From: Albugo candida | Taxonomy: Eukaryota > Oomycota > Peronosporomycetes > Albuginales > Albuginaceae | NCBI GenBank assembly: GCA_905220665.1 | Contig: CAJNAR010000176.1 | Span: 248,001-312,000, forward strand | DNA length: 64,000 nucleotides | Reading direction: 5' to 3' | Shown: in pieces, positions 32,899-41,886 of the stretch | Position numbering within the stretch: position 1 is the stretch's first letter | How the letters are laid out: every line of letters starts with the position of its first letter | Translations under genes and position numbers: made by a program | Notes under the pieces: generated by a model | Database searches by the model: none | Told to the model about the DNA's origin: nothing | Seen by the model: only the letters and a program-made list of their open reading frames with translations

Positions 32899-34386
32899 TC
32901 ATTGTTGCGCGTTTGATCGATTTATCCGATCCAGAGACTTGTATTCGAGTATCTTTTCCAATTGAGTGAGAAATAACGCGGTAAGGACGGATGGATACTC
33001 GTACGTTTCTCTGCTGATATCCGCAGCTTGAAAGTCACAAACCATTGCGGTCACGACAGTCACATTGGCGCATTTTTGAAGCTTTTCTATCGCAATCGGA
33101 GAAATCATTAATGTCACAAGAATGATTGTTTTGATAGTGTTCCATTTTAACCAATCAATAGTCTTGCACGCTGATTGACCGCTTAACGTAACTAAATCGA
33201 GCAACAGGACGCAGTGATTTTCCAAGTTGGACGGTAAGGTTGACTGCATTAGTTTTAGTGTATCTTTCTTCCCGTCGTACGTCCCGTTCACCGATCTGAT
33301 TCGGCCTGTTGCTACGGACGGGTCAAGATACTGAAGGGCGTTCAGCATCGGTGACCCGTTTTGCTCCAAAGAAACTCCACAATAAGGAAACGACATCACC
33401 AAGCCGCTTTTCATCTCTCCGTTGTCGAATAGGATAGCTGCTTCCTGATTGGGTACTTTTGAAATGGCTTCCTCCAATAACAATCGTATCACACGTTCGA
33501 CGGTGCGTTCAAACATATTTGTGCTCATTGAGGAAAATTGTTTGAGTAGAAATGTAATTATTAATTTCATGGCCGCTGAATCGACTTGATGAAATTGACC
33601 GGTCGACCCGTTCTGTGTGGACCCGTATGACCATGTGGGTGTACCCAACTCGACTCGGATAGAACGTGTGAACTCGCACTTGAGTTCCTCTGCGGTCACG
33701 GACACTTCAGAGACGGTAGAGCACGGTGACTCGGGTAAGTTCGGATTCGTCATTCTTCCGACTTGTGTGTGTTTCGGATGTTTTGCAAACGGGTTTTTAT
33801 TGCGACGAGATAAAACCTGGGTTCGGTTTTTATTCAAATTACATATTGCGGCTCGACTGACTTGATACTCCTTGGCCAAGTCGGCTTGTTTCTCTCCGTT
33901 TTCAATGCGTAATAAAATGGTCCGACGATCGATTTCGCGAAGATATCGCGACCGTTTATTGCGTTTTCTTACATTCGTTTCGTTACGATTTATCGGTACA
34001 ATAGATAGATTGGCCGTATCTGATTGGGACAGAACGTTGAGCGACCGTTTACTACCGAGTTCGCCATCTTTGTCGGAATTCTGATAGAGCTTGCCGATCG
34101 GAAAAGCATAGGATCGCTTCTTGGCCCACTCGTGCACCATATCCTCATTACAAGCCTGCACGGATGGACGCGGAACAAGAGCTGGCACGCTCCTATTTTG
34201 TAAAGCTACTTCCAGTTCGTTGGAATGATATTCTTCACGACCACACAAAATAGTAGACAATGCAGGTAATGTTGCTCGAAATTGATCATTTGGTTCTGAT
34301 TTTAGTGTTCGCGTGGAGGTGAACCTTAATTCTGGATCTGGATCGTTAGAGGGCATTGTGGTATCTGTACGCGGTAACCGATCCAT
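32899..34386 (-). CDS. HTH plus uracil-phosphoribosyltransferase-like fusion protein (495 aa)
   Basis: Residues about 150-185 form a basic helix-turn-helix of the Psq/CENP-B kind (RRTILLRIENGEKQADLAKEYQVSRAAICNLNKN), preceded by a K/R-rich cluster that could be a nuclear signal. Residues about 275-485 resemble uracil phosphoribosyltransferase: a GVSLEQNGSPMLNAL segment where UPRTases have G-V-x-I-L-R-A-G, then HCVLLLDLVTLSGQSACKTI in the place of the PRPP loop (L-L-D-P-M-L-A-T-G-G-S-A), and a following VTLMISPIAIEKL strand. The PRPP loop lacks the usual ATGG, so catalysis is doubtful. A DNA-binding regulator using a former enzyme domain as a ligand sensor or dimer module is an inference. Confidence 0.75.
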   Translation of the reverse strand: MDRLPRTDTTMPSNDPDPELRFTSTRTLKSEPNDQFRATLPALSTILCGREEYHSNELEVALQNRSVPALVPRPSVQACNEDMVHEWAKKRSYAFPIGKLYQNSDKDGELGSKRSLNVLSQSDTANLSIVPINRNETNVRKRNKRSRYLREIDRRTILLRIENGEKQADLAKEYQVSRAAICNLNKNRTQVLSRRNKNPFAKHPKHTQVGRMTNPNLPESPCSTVSEVSVTAEELKCEFTRSIRVELGTPTWSYGSTQNGSTGQFHQVDSAAMKLIITFLLKQFSSMSTNMFERTVERVIRLLLEEAISKVPNQEAAILFDNGEMKSGLVMSFPYCGVSLEQNGSPMLNALQYLDPSVATGRIRSVNGTYDGKKDTLKLMQSTLPSNLENHCVLLLDLVTLSGQSACKTIDWLKWNTIKTIILVTLMISPIAIEKLQKCANVTVVTAMVCDFQAADISRETYEYPSVLTALFLTQLEKILEYKSLDRINRSNAQQ

Positions 34387-34683
34387 TCACGGTACTTAGT
34401 ATTGAATCGCGCAGTCAGCACTTGACTCGAATTTCGATTCTGGTAAAGAGGATCCTTGAAAGTAAAGAGAAGTAACTCTTTGGGCCAGGTGACAAAGCGC
34501 GTTGGACAATCTGTCTACAAGTAAATTAAGTAAATTAATCGAAACGAAAACGCGAAAGGCGTCGCTAAGTGCGTTTCACGTCGACGAAAAAAAATTGGTG
34601 CGAGGGGTAGGCGAGCCGAATTTCGTCAAATTTCTCCCAATCCAATTATCGTACAATTTTCACTTTACGCGCATTTAAAAATC

Positions 34684-36183
34684 ATGAAGATTGTTGTGAC
34701 ATCATTCTTACATAACCGAAATGAATTGGATGACGAGCAAATACCATCGCGCGACAAATCCAAAGCGTAGAAAGCAGAGAAGACTGATGCATTTTGCGCG
34801 TCATACAGCACAACCCACCGAGAGTCATTCATCCATGCCGAAAGGGCGTGAGACGGATGCAAAACCGTGGTATCAGACAGCCATGCAAGCCGATTCAGAG
34901 TCGTTGGATATCATTATGTTAGAGTATGGTCGAAATTCCGTACGGAATTCGTTCGGGAAACATTCTTTTGCCGAAACGAGTGATGGTCCTTGTGCGGCAA
35001 CATATGGGGCACAACAGCGGTGTTCTTTTACACCCACTCACAAAGCACTGTCACATGAAAAATCGAAATGCAACTCTATTTCGTCCAATCAGAACGTACC
35101 TCGGATACTTTATTACAAGTAGGTATTTTGAAATAAAAGGCCGTGCCACTTTACGCACATTCATATTTTACAAGCAATGGTGAAGCAGTGAAGAAAACGA
35201 GTGCCGTCGATTACGAAACTACTAACTCACATATAGATGGATTGGAAGAGATAAGGTCGATTGTACCGTGTCTTTTGCATGAAAATCTCATTTAATGGTC
35301 ATAATTATCAATTTAGAGAGGCTACCTATGTTGCATCAAATGCTGAAGAAAATCGAATGGTACAGTCTGACCTCTATTATCCGATACTAATTTGTAGAGG
35401 CTTTCTTAGATTGACGCAAACAGCTCTTTAGAGCATTCTATTGAAAAAAACACGTATCAAGATACATCTTTGCAATATCGATCAAATTATGCAACCTCTC
35501 AATACTTGCCTGAATCACCACCATCAATTATTGCATCCAATCGATCAATTGTTTCCGGTACAAAGTCGTTTTGGAACAGGCATTCTTGCTCAGTGTCCTT
35601 CCAGCAGTGTTTGAATGCAATCAAAAAGAATCACAGAATACTGAAAGGAGTCAAAAAGGACCGATAAAGTGGCCGAAGCATACATTCTCTCTAAGCTCGG
35701 AAAAAGACGATCTAACGAAACCGTCCAATGAGCTTTCACGAATGCATAGCGCTACGAATTTCAAATCGGTTCGACATGTTATGAGTATGTACTGAGATGA
35801 TCCTACATGCATTCTCACAGAAAAAAATATTGGAAGAAACTAGCCAAGAGCTAGTGTCCGAGACGTCGATCTCTCAGAATAGCGTGCTCGAACGGCCGCC
35901 TCCAAATTGGCAAAGCAAACTCTATATCCTCCATTCCGACATTGTACGGTTTGGACGGCATTCAGGCAAAAGTGAACAAAGCTCTGAATGGAAAATGAGC
36001 ACCCGAACACGTCGGATATTCCACCAATGCGCAAGTAGTGTCGATCTGTCAAGTACGGGCGCCCATAACGACGAACTTGCGCAAGTGCAAAGTGTCGCAA
36101 TCTACTTGAGCACCATCATTCAGTGCTATCAGATAGAGGCCACTATTACAACGAAAAGGGTAAGTGGATTCAGTATAAATTGA
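34684..36183 (+). CDS. Probable spliced gene, structure unresolved (hypothetical)
   Basis: The segment lies in a compact island between a divergent and a convergent gene. It holds open plus-strand pieces in several frames: 34721-35122 (133 codons), 35410-35667, about 35480-35795 and 35797-36183 (128 codons). Splice-like signals are present: a donor-like GTAGGT at about 35120, acceptors TTTCTTAG at 35409 and CATTCTCACAG at 35820, and a donor-like GTAAGT at 36162. Introns in the neighbours are 51-54 nt. No domain is recognised in any piece. A broken gene is the alternative. The outer bounds given are the largest plausible extent, not a verified transcript. Confidence 0.35.
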
Positions 36184-36198
36184 GTGCACGATTTGTTA

Positions 36199-36780
36199 CT
36201 ATTCCGAATGAAAGTAATCAAGCGCCACAAGCATGAGTGCATATGGAATGTTTTTTCGAAAGTATGAGACTTTAAGGAATGGAATCGTCGCAGCGGCTGT
36301 AGCCACGCTAATGTTGATCGCGTCTATGCGCGTCTCTTGCTTGAATTCAAGCGCTGCTTTGACGCCTTGGTACGTCAAGAAGAAGCTACGATCGAGTGAT
36401 AAGTACGGAATAGTACCTAAGAGATAAAATGAAGCTGTGTACCTTGAAAAAGAAGCGCCGGTCCACACGGCCGTTTTTGCGATCGCGTTGGTTGTGACAG
36501 ACGACACTTTGCCGTACTTTTGATAAGTACGGATTCCATCAACTGGACATAAATCGAGTTTCATTAAGTGTCAGGTCATCATATTCGACTTACTTGCTCC
36601 AAACATTGCGCCTGTAGGAAAGCCGACAAGCGCGCCAAAAAGTAGCCTATTATACATAGCGGTAGACAGTACACTTTTTGGCTCTATTTTGTCGGTAAAA
36701 CTATTTTCGACGGGTTCGTCAGCATTCGATTTGGTTGTCGATTCATCATAGGACGACCACCTTTGGGAGTCGATGGCCAT
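36199..36780 (-). CDS. Tim17/Tim22/Tim23-family-like membrane protein, two exons (176 aa)
   Basis: Exon 1 (36780-36594) and exon 2 (36542-36199) are joined by removing a 51-nt intron that begins GTAAGT and ends CCAG. Splicing gives an in-frame product of 176 codons and fuses GALVGFPTGAMFGA to IDGIRTYQKYG. That glycine-rich segment is typical of the first membrane span of Tim17/22/23 proteins and of complex I subunit NDUFA11. Further glycine- and alanine-rich spans follow. These proteins sit in the inner mitochondrial membrane, in protein import or complex I. Which member it is cannot be decided by eye. It ends 15 bp from the convergent open frame at 36183. Confidence 0.7.
36543..36593 (-). 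other. 51-nt spliceosomal intron
   Basis: The donor GTAAGTCG lies at 36593 and the acceptor GTCCAG ends at 36543. An in-frame TGA inside it explains why the reading frame seems broken. Removal leaves a product 176 codons long. Confidence 0.8.
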
Positions 36781-36927
36781 CGATCGTAGCTGTGTAAAGT
36801 TCGCCCCATGATCGTCTAAGTACGTTTGACAATTGTCTCATTGATAACAACGCACTATATTCAACCTATTCTAGCTCTATCATGAAGGTTATTTGGTCCA
36901 ACTCGATTGCTGAACATTACTGCAAAT

Positions 36928-37801
36928 TCACAGAAAGGTATACGCGATCGTGATTGCGGCCACGACTAAATGACACGTGATACTTGCTAAAAACGCATAA
37001 AACCAGTATAAAGTGCGTTTTCCTATACACTTTCCGGTCCATGGACAATGATGATCTAGTTCCAGTATACACGCATTGCAATCATAACAGTGTGATGCAT
37101 TGACTGGTCGCGATATGTGACAACTTGCTACAGTATACACTTAGCGCAACGCATACACAACACTATACAATATACATACCGCATACGATCATCTCTTGTA
37201 CCGGTTCGTCTTCTGATTCCATCGGCGCGGTGAGCAATGTTACTGGTGGACTTCCAGGAGTGTATACCTCAAGACTGATGTTTTTTCGCTCTTCAAAAAT
37301 CATTCCGGGATCACTACAAGCTGTCATCGAGAACAATATCAGCGTCAGGAATGTTGTCACTGCCAATGCAGTTTGACACGCAAGCTCTATGCTTGTTTCT
37401 CCCAATTGCCTACATATACTATACATAAGAGATGATCTATGTCGAGACGAGTATACATCTTACGTCACAGATGCTACAATAATTATTGGTGCCAAAATGA
37501 TGGTATACGTCAGAAGCATCCAAAATCGATCGGGTCCGATGTGACATGTCGTCGGAAAGTATCCAATGTAACCAGAAGTATACGTGCATAGTACCCGCGT
37601 AGAGCCGATCGGTATACACCACCTCCATCTCACGCGTTTCGTCTTCGATCCACGTTTAGGTGCATTCTCTACTTCTAACACTGTTTCTGGCATATGTGCT
37701 ACTGCGGACACTCTGCTTGTAGGCGTTTGAGACAGAGGTGTTGTGCTATTTGTCGTGGCATTTTCACTAGACGACACATTCATTCGATGATAGTTGACCA
37801 T
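36928..37801 (-). CDS. DHHC-type palmitoyltransferase, three exons (255 aa)
   Basis: Exons are 37801-37464, 37409-37180 and 37127-36928, with introns of 54 and 52 nt (GTAAGA...TGTAG and GTATGT...TGTAG). Joined, they give 255 codons. The third exon carries the catalytic cysteine-rich core: C-x2-H-x4-RPVNASHC-Y-D-C-N-x-C and then DHHCPWTGKCIG. These enzymes transfer palmitate to protein cysteines at membranes. Two spans precede the core and one follows it; after TITIAYTFL-type sequence the frame stops, so the usual fourth span is missing. Either another exon was overlooked or the protein is short. Nine GTATAC palindromes occur within it or at its edges. Confidence 0.88.
37128..37179 (-). other. 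52-nt intron (DHHC gene, intron 2)
   Basis: Donor GTATGT, acceptor CTGTAG. Its removal restores the Cys-rich core V-C-A-S-C-H-I-S-R-P. Confidence 0.8.
37410..37463 (-). other. 54-nt intron (DHHC gene, intron 1)
   Basis: Donor GTAAGA, acceptor TATGTAG. Splicing joins the two membrane-spanning segments in frame. Confidence 0.8.
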
Positions 37802-38305
37802 TTTAGGTTACGGTATACTGCAAATGGGAGTTCTCACTGTGTACTACGGTTTAATAGTTAGACTCCCTGCCACTCTGGTTTCAACCAATCATCATCGCGC
37901 TTTTTATTCCTCTTCCCTAAACGACTTTAAGCATTCATCACAGCCTGAAGACCTAAGTTCGATTTAATGATCAGGTTCTGATACAACGATGTTTACCTTC
38001 TACCTATAAGCCACGACTCTTTCAGTGTGACTCGGCGAAGCCACACTATAGGCCAAAAATCTTCCTTTTCAGCTTTGCACTGTGATTTGAGGTAAACTAC
38101 AGAGCTCCTGAATCCACAGAGCAATAGGAAATGAACCTCAAGTAAGTTGGCCGACAAAAGTACTTAAAGCGACCGCGTGCGCTCGCGTTTGGAGTACTAC
38201 TCCATATAGGACACATAAGTTTGCAAAAGTGTGGTTGTATTCAAGCTACCGTACTAGAAAGAGTATATGTAATCTGCATACGGTGATCAAACTCGGTTCT
38301 AGCAC
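37802..38305. other. Intergenic, promoter region of the DHHC gene
   Basis: About 500 bp with no open frame of interest. It should hold the DHHC promoter and the 3' end of the ribosomal protein gene. Confidence 0.5.
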
Positions 38306-38995
38306 CTAATAGTAAATCTGCTGGACCGGTCCCATTGTCGACTTGAGGTACATCACTTTGATGTTTTGCCAGTTTTTCTTCAACAAAGACGCCAGGAAAT
38401 TAGCAGCCAGCTGAGTGTTGACAACAATTTCTTCAGTTGAAAGTCCAACGTGCCCAATAGCAATATTGAGGCACATAACTTTTTTCATTTGGAACTTGAT
38501 CGTCGCACGCAATTGATCCGCTTTTTCTGTGAGCGATTCACTTGATCCCACTAAAGTAGGAAACTTGCCAGCTTTGTTAAGTCCAGGACCCAAAAGACGA
38601 GGAATTTGCTTGATTAAAGTGTCAGACGCTAAAAACGCATCGTACTTTTTGGCAAACTTCTTGATCACCTTTTTGTTTTTATTAAACTTTTTCAGGTCGT
38701 CCACAGTCATAAAGTCGAACCCATTTTTTTCCGCTACTTCACAATGTACCGCATTTCCCAAAACGCATATTTTCATGTTGGGACGTGGGACGGTCGGTAG
38801 CTTGAAGGTACCGCTGAAACGTTTGTCCTTCTGCGGGTCGTAGTTTTTAAGTGCGATTTGTAATTCGATCGTTTCCTTGAAGTTTCGTTGCTTTCCCTTG
38901 ACTTCCTTTCCATTAATAGTGATGGTTTCACCACTCGAGTACGCGAGAATCTCATTGACAGCCTTGTCCAGGATTTCACTACTTAATTTACTCAT
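38306..38995 (-). CDS. RPL10A: Ribosomal protein uL1 (L10a), cytosolic
   Basis: The start is the ATG at 38995 ([13 protein letters not shown]). An upstream GTG-opened extension contains part of the promoter motif and is not used. The product of 229 aa carries the typical eukaryotic features: [26 protein letters not shown] near the N-terminus, GNAVHCEVA, the [26 protein letters not shown] block that binds 28S rRNA, and [13 protein letters not shown] towards the end. It forms part of the L1 stalk of the large ribosomal subunit, near the E site. The frame has no introns. Confidence 0.97.
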   Translation of the reverse strand: MSKLSSEILDKAVNEILAYSSGETITINGKEVKGKQRNFKETIELQIALKNYDPQKDKRFSGTFKLPTVPRPNMKICVLGNAVHCEVAEKNGFDFMTVDDLKKFNKNKKVIKKFAKKYDAFLASDTLIKQIPRLLGPGLNKAGKFPTLVGSSESLTEKADQLRATIKFQMKKVMCLNIAIGHVGLSTEEIVVNTQLAANFLASLLKKNWQNIKVMYLKSTMGPVQQIYY

Positions 38996-39033
38996 GCTTG
39001 TCGAGTTTGTATGGGTCGCTTGCTTTCTATCCA

Positions 39034-39048
39034 CAAATTTGAAAATGA
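39034..39048 (-). promoter_or_regulatory. Oomycete Inr/FPR-like core promoter of RPL10A
   Basis: On the minus strand TCATTTTCAAATTTG combines an initiator TCATTTT with CAAATTTG, about 40 nt before the ATG. Confidence 0.6.
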
Positions 39049-39114
39049 ATCAATGCGGTAGCAGCCACTAGATTTTAACCAATCAGTGTACTGTGCAGCC
39101 GAGCGTTATGTAAC

Positions 39115-39858
39115 TTAAATTAACATTGAGGTTGTGCGTGCACGTCCGCAAATGATGTACAAGTACAGAAGAACGCTAAATAGGATCCAAACTAGAATCG
39201 TGATCGTGACGGATGCGACGATATCGCAAAGTCGACCATAGAAATCAGCTTCATCGTCTGCAATCGTATAAGAGTTGCGCCAAATTATTCCATTCCGCTG
39301 TTTTCGTGCATTTTGGTGCTCCACTACTTCACTTAATATGCGAGCCCGTTTTTGTGTCCAGGACGTTATCACTTTTTGTAGGATAATCGCTTCACGGTAC
39401 TCGGACTGTCCTTCTTCAATCACGAAATCTTCGCGAGATGACCCACCGTATTTTTCAGATTTCTTTACGCGAATATCACCAGACGGCTCGGTTATATTCT
39501 CAAACGGAATGGGACTCTTTTCTTCTTGATCTTCACGCGGACTTTTGAAGTATACGTCTTCTTGAGCTTCGACCCCATCAAGCGCATGAATAGGGAGAAG
39601 CTTGGTCTCGTCTTCAGGAACAGATGGAGAAATTTGATGTCTGCTGCTTTCTGCGCGTTCATCTGTGCCTTGCACACACGTTGTAATGTGATTTGGAAAG
39701 CAGTGACGACATAGTATACGTTGGCATAGTATACACTTTTTCTTACGTTTAAAAACTTTTAAACGTTTCTTGCAATCTGAACATAACACAGGGGATCGTG
39801 TCAAATAATGTTTCCTGGAAGAGCTCGAAAAATCGTATTTTTCTACCATGTTGTCCAT
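39115..39858 (-). CDS. FYVE-like zinc-finger protein with a C-terminal membrane anchor (247 aa)
   Basis: Residues about 26-62 hold CX2C-X12-CX2C-X4-CX2C-X7-C (LCSDC...CILC...CRHC...TTC), a treble-clef zinc finger of the FYVE/RING-like kind. The basic patch typical of phosphoinositide-binding FYVE domains is only partly present (FKRKKK). The middle is acidic and low in complexity. A single hydrophobic span near the end (VASVTITILVWILFSVLLYLYII) implies a tail-anchored protein exposed to the cytosol. Its start is 144 bp from the calreticulin stop, on the same strand. A role in endosomal or ER membranes is an inference. Confidence 0.7.
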   Translation of the reverse strand: MDNMVEKYDFSSSSRKHYLTRSPVLCSDCKKRLKVFKRKKKCILCQRILCRHCFPNHITTCVQGTDERAESSRHQISPSVPEDETKLLPIHALDGVEAQEDVYFKSPREDQEEKSPIPFENITEPSGDIRVKKSEKYGGSSREDFVIEEGQSEYREAIILQKVITSWTQKRARILSEVVEHQNARKQRNGIIWRNSYTIADDEADFYGRLCDIVASVTITILVWILFSVLLYLYIICGRARTTSMLI

Positions 39859-40002
39859 ATTTAATTATTTTGTTATCTGTACATTTCACATAACAGGTTC
39901 ATTTTTCAACGTTAATATTAAAAACCAAATTGGAAGTTAACCTGAAGAAGTATATTTCGTAGAGACTATACTTTTTCGAGACAAAATGTAATCTCCAACG
40001 CA

Positions 40003-41313
40003 CTACAACTCATCTTTTTCCGTTTCTTGTTCACTGTCGTCCATTTCCTCGTGGTCCGAGGTTGCGACCTTTTCATCCTTTGGAGTGGCCGAGGTTTCAT
40101 CCTCCGAGAGATCCAATTCTTCGTCGTCTTCAGCATCGCCGGCCTCATGGCCCGCATCGTCACCCTTGGCCGCTCGTTCGGCTTCTGCTTTCTTCCGTTC
40201 TGCTTCCTCCACATCTAGCTTGTGTTGCTTGATGCTTTCCACTTTCTCCATGACGGTGCTTTCATGTTGCTTGAATGTCTCCGCATCATCGGTCACCAGG
40301 ATGTCATCAAACAAAGTTCCCGACGTCACTTGCCATAAATCAAACCCAATGTAAAGTGCGTTTTTCACAACGTGGTGAACTTTATCATCTTCGAAATATT
40401 CCGGGTTATCGATAAGTGGGTGAACCCATTCTCCTTTGTATGCTGGGTTTTTGATCATCTTGGGTTTCCATTCACCTTTGTAGTCTGGGTTATCGATTTG
40501 AGGTGGTTGCCATTCACCATCTTCTTCCTCATCCCAATCTTCTGGCTCAGTAGCATCTTTATCAGGAATTGTTGCAGGAATGTCGTCCCAGTTGTCAGGT
40601 TTTACATCCTCAGGATCTACAATTTCGGTCTCGTCCACCCAGTCAGCGGGTTTGCTGACACTCGGGTCGGGAATTTGCTTCTCCGGTTGAAATGGCCAAT
40701 TCTCGTGCATGGGACCAGAATACTTCACTACTCCATCGATACGGACTTCGTACGTGTTGTCCTTTTTCAAAACCAGCGAATACACGTGAGCTTGGGTGTT
40801 CACATCATCCGAAATTTCCGAAGTGTGATCCATGTTGACGGCTTCGGTGTTCGGGCGAGCATAGTTCAGAATCGCATGGGTGCGTCTGGAGCTGCCGCAT
40901 GAATCCGGACCGAACATGACGTTGTACGGCGCATCACCGCCAAACTTTTTTTGATCGAGACCTTCGGGTAACACTTTCACATACGCACCCCCACAATCGA
41001 TGTATTGTTCGTGTTGCATAAAGTACGAAAGATAGAAATCTTTGTCTAAATTATCAAACGCCTGCGTAAACTTTGACGATAATGCGTAAAAGCGTGCATC
41101 TTCAGAGGTTTTGATGGCTTTGTCGTTTTTGTCGGTAAAGTATTTTCCTTCCACCTGTTTGAACGCACCGACTTGGTCCGAGGACTTCCATTCCGATTGA
41201 ACCCATCGATCGGACCATTTCTCATCATTGAAATCTTCGTGAAAGTACACTGTACCGCGCACTCCATAAGTCAAACTGAGACATGTTGCGGCAAGGTATG
41301 TTGCAGGGCGCAT
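40003..41313 (-). CDS. CRT: Calreticulin, ER calcium-binding lectin chaperone (436 aa)
   Basis: A signal peptide (about 20 residues) is followed by the N-domain with the YIDCGGAYVKVLP and FGPDSCG motifs (the disulfide pair and lectin site). The P-domain has repeats of the type IPDPSVSKPADWVDE and GEWxPPxIxNPxYKGEW. The acidic C-domain is rich in E and D, and a KDEL retrieval signal closes the protein. Calreticulin folds glycoproteins in the ER lumen and buffers calcium. The length is close to that of other calreticulins. A lysine/alanine-rich helix precedes the acidic tail. No intron was seen. Confidence 0.98.
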   Translation of the reverse strand: MRPATYLAATCLSLTYGVRGTVYFHEDFNDEKWSDRWVQSEWKSSDQVGAFKQVEGKYFTDKNDKAIKTSEDARFYALSSKFTQAFDNLDKDFYLSYFMQHEQYIDCGGAYVKVLPEGLDQKKFGGDAPYNVMFGPDSCGSSRRTHAILNYARPNTEAVNMDHTSEISDDVNTQAHVYSLVLKKDNTYEVRIDGVVKYSGPMHENWPFQPEKQIPDPSVSKPADWVDETEIVDPEDVKPDNWDDIPATIPDKDATEPEDWDEEEDGEWQPPQIDNPDYKGEWKPKMIKNPAYKGEWVHPLIDNPEYFEDDKVHHVVKNALYIGFDLWQVTSGTLFDDILVTDDAETFKQHESTVMEKVESIKQHKLDVEEAERKKAEAERAAKGDDAGHEAGDAEDDEELDLSEDETSATPKDEKVATSDHEEMDDSEQETEKDEL

Positions 41314-41886
41314 TTTCCGAGAAACTTGGTTGCGTGGTGGGTGCTAGGATTTTGTAAAATAAAAGAAAGTGTGGTTGTCTGGATCGAACGACAGCCACGT
41401 GGAAAGCCTAGAGGTGAGTGCTGGATTTATGTGGTACTCATAAAGTAGGTTACGGATAAGATTCTCACCCTTCTACACTATACTATTTTCCAGTTTAAAT
41501 TATTGACAATATCGCTCGTAATAGCGATGATTTCGACGTCGAAAATTCATTTTTAGCCTTTTCGACTTGGAAATGATTTAAATTCGGTTGTTGATCCAAA
41601 CGGCGCCGTCCGATGTGAAAGAAAGCGGCTCAAATGACTGAGTTATCGCAGTGAGATAAACTTATGAATTCATCAATCAATCCACACAATCAACTAACAC
41701 TACGTCGATATTTAGATTGCCCATACATTCACATAATGAAACCAAAACAACTTAAAGTCTTATGAAAGAGCTCACTACTTTCGCTACTCCTTCAAACCCT
41801 CAGCCACACGACCAACTCGGTGGTTGTCTCAAAATCGCATGTAAGCACAAATTTACCATATTGTTTTCTTCCATTCGGTTGACTTT
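41314..41886. other. Intergenic between calreticulin and coiled-coil genes
   Basis: About 570 bp. It should contain the calreticulin promoter; no clear Inr/FPR site recognised. Confidence 0.5.

Noticed and set aside
40085..40902. Long plus-strand frames opposite calreticulin
   Set aside because: They mirror the acidic codons of the calreticulin gene on the other strand and are shadows.
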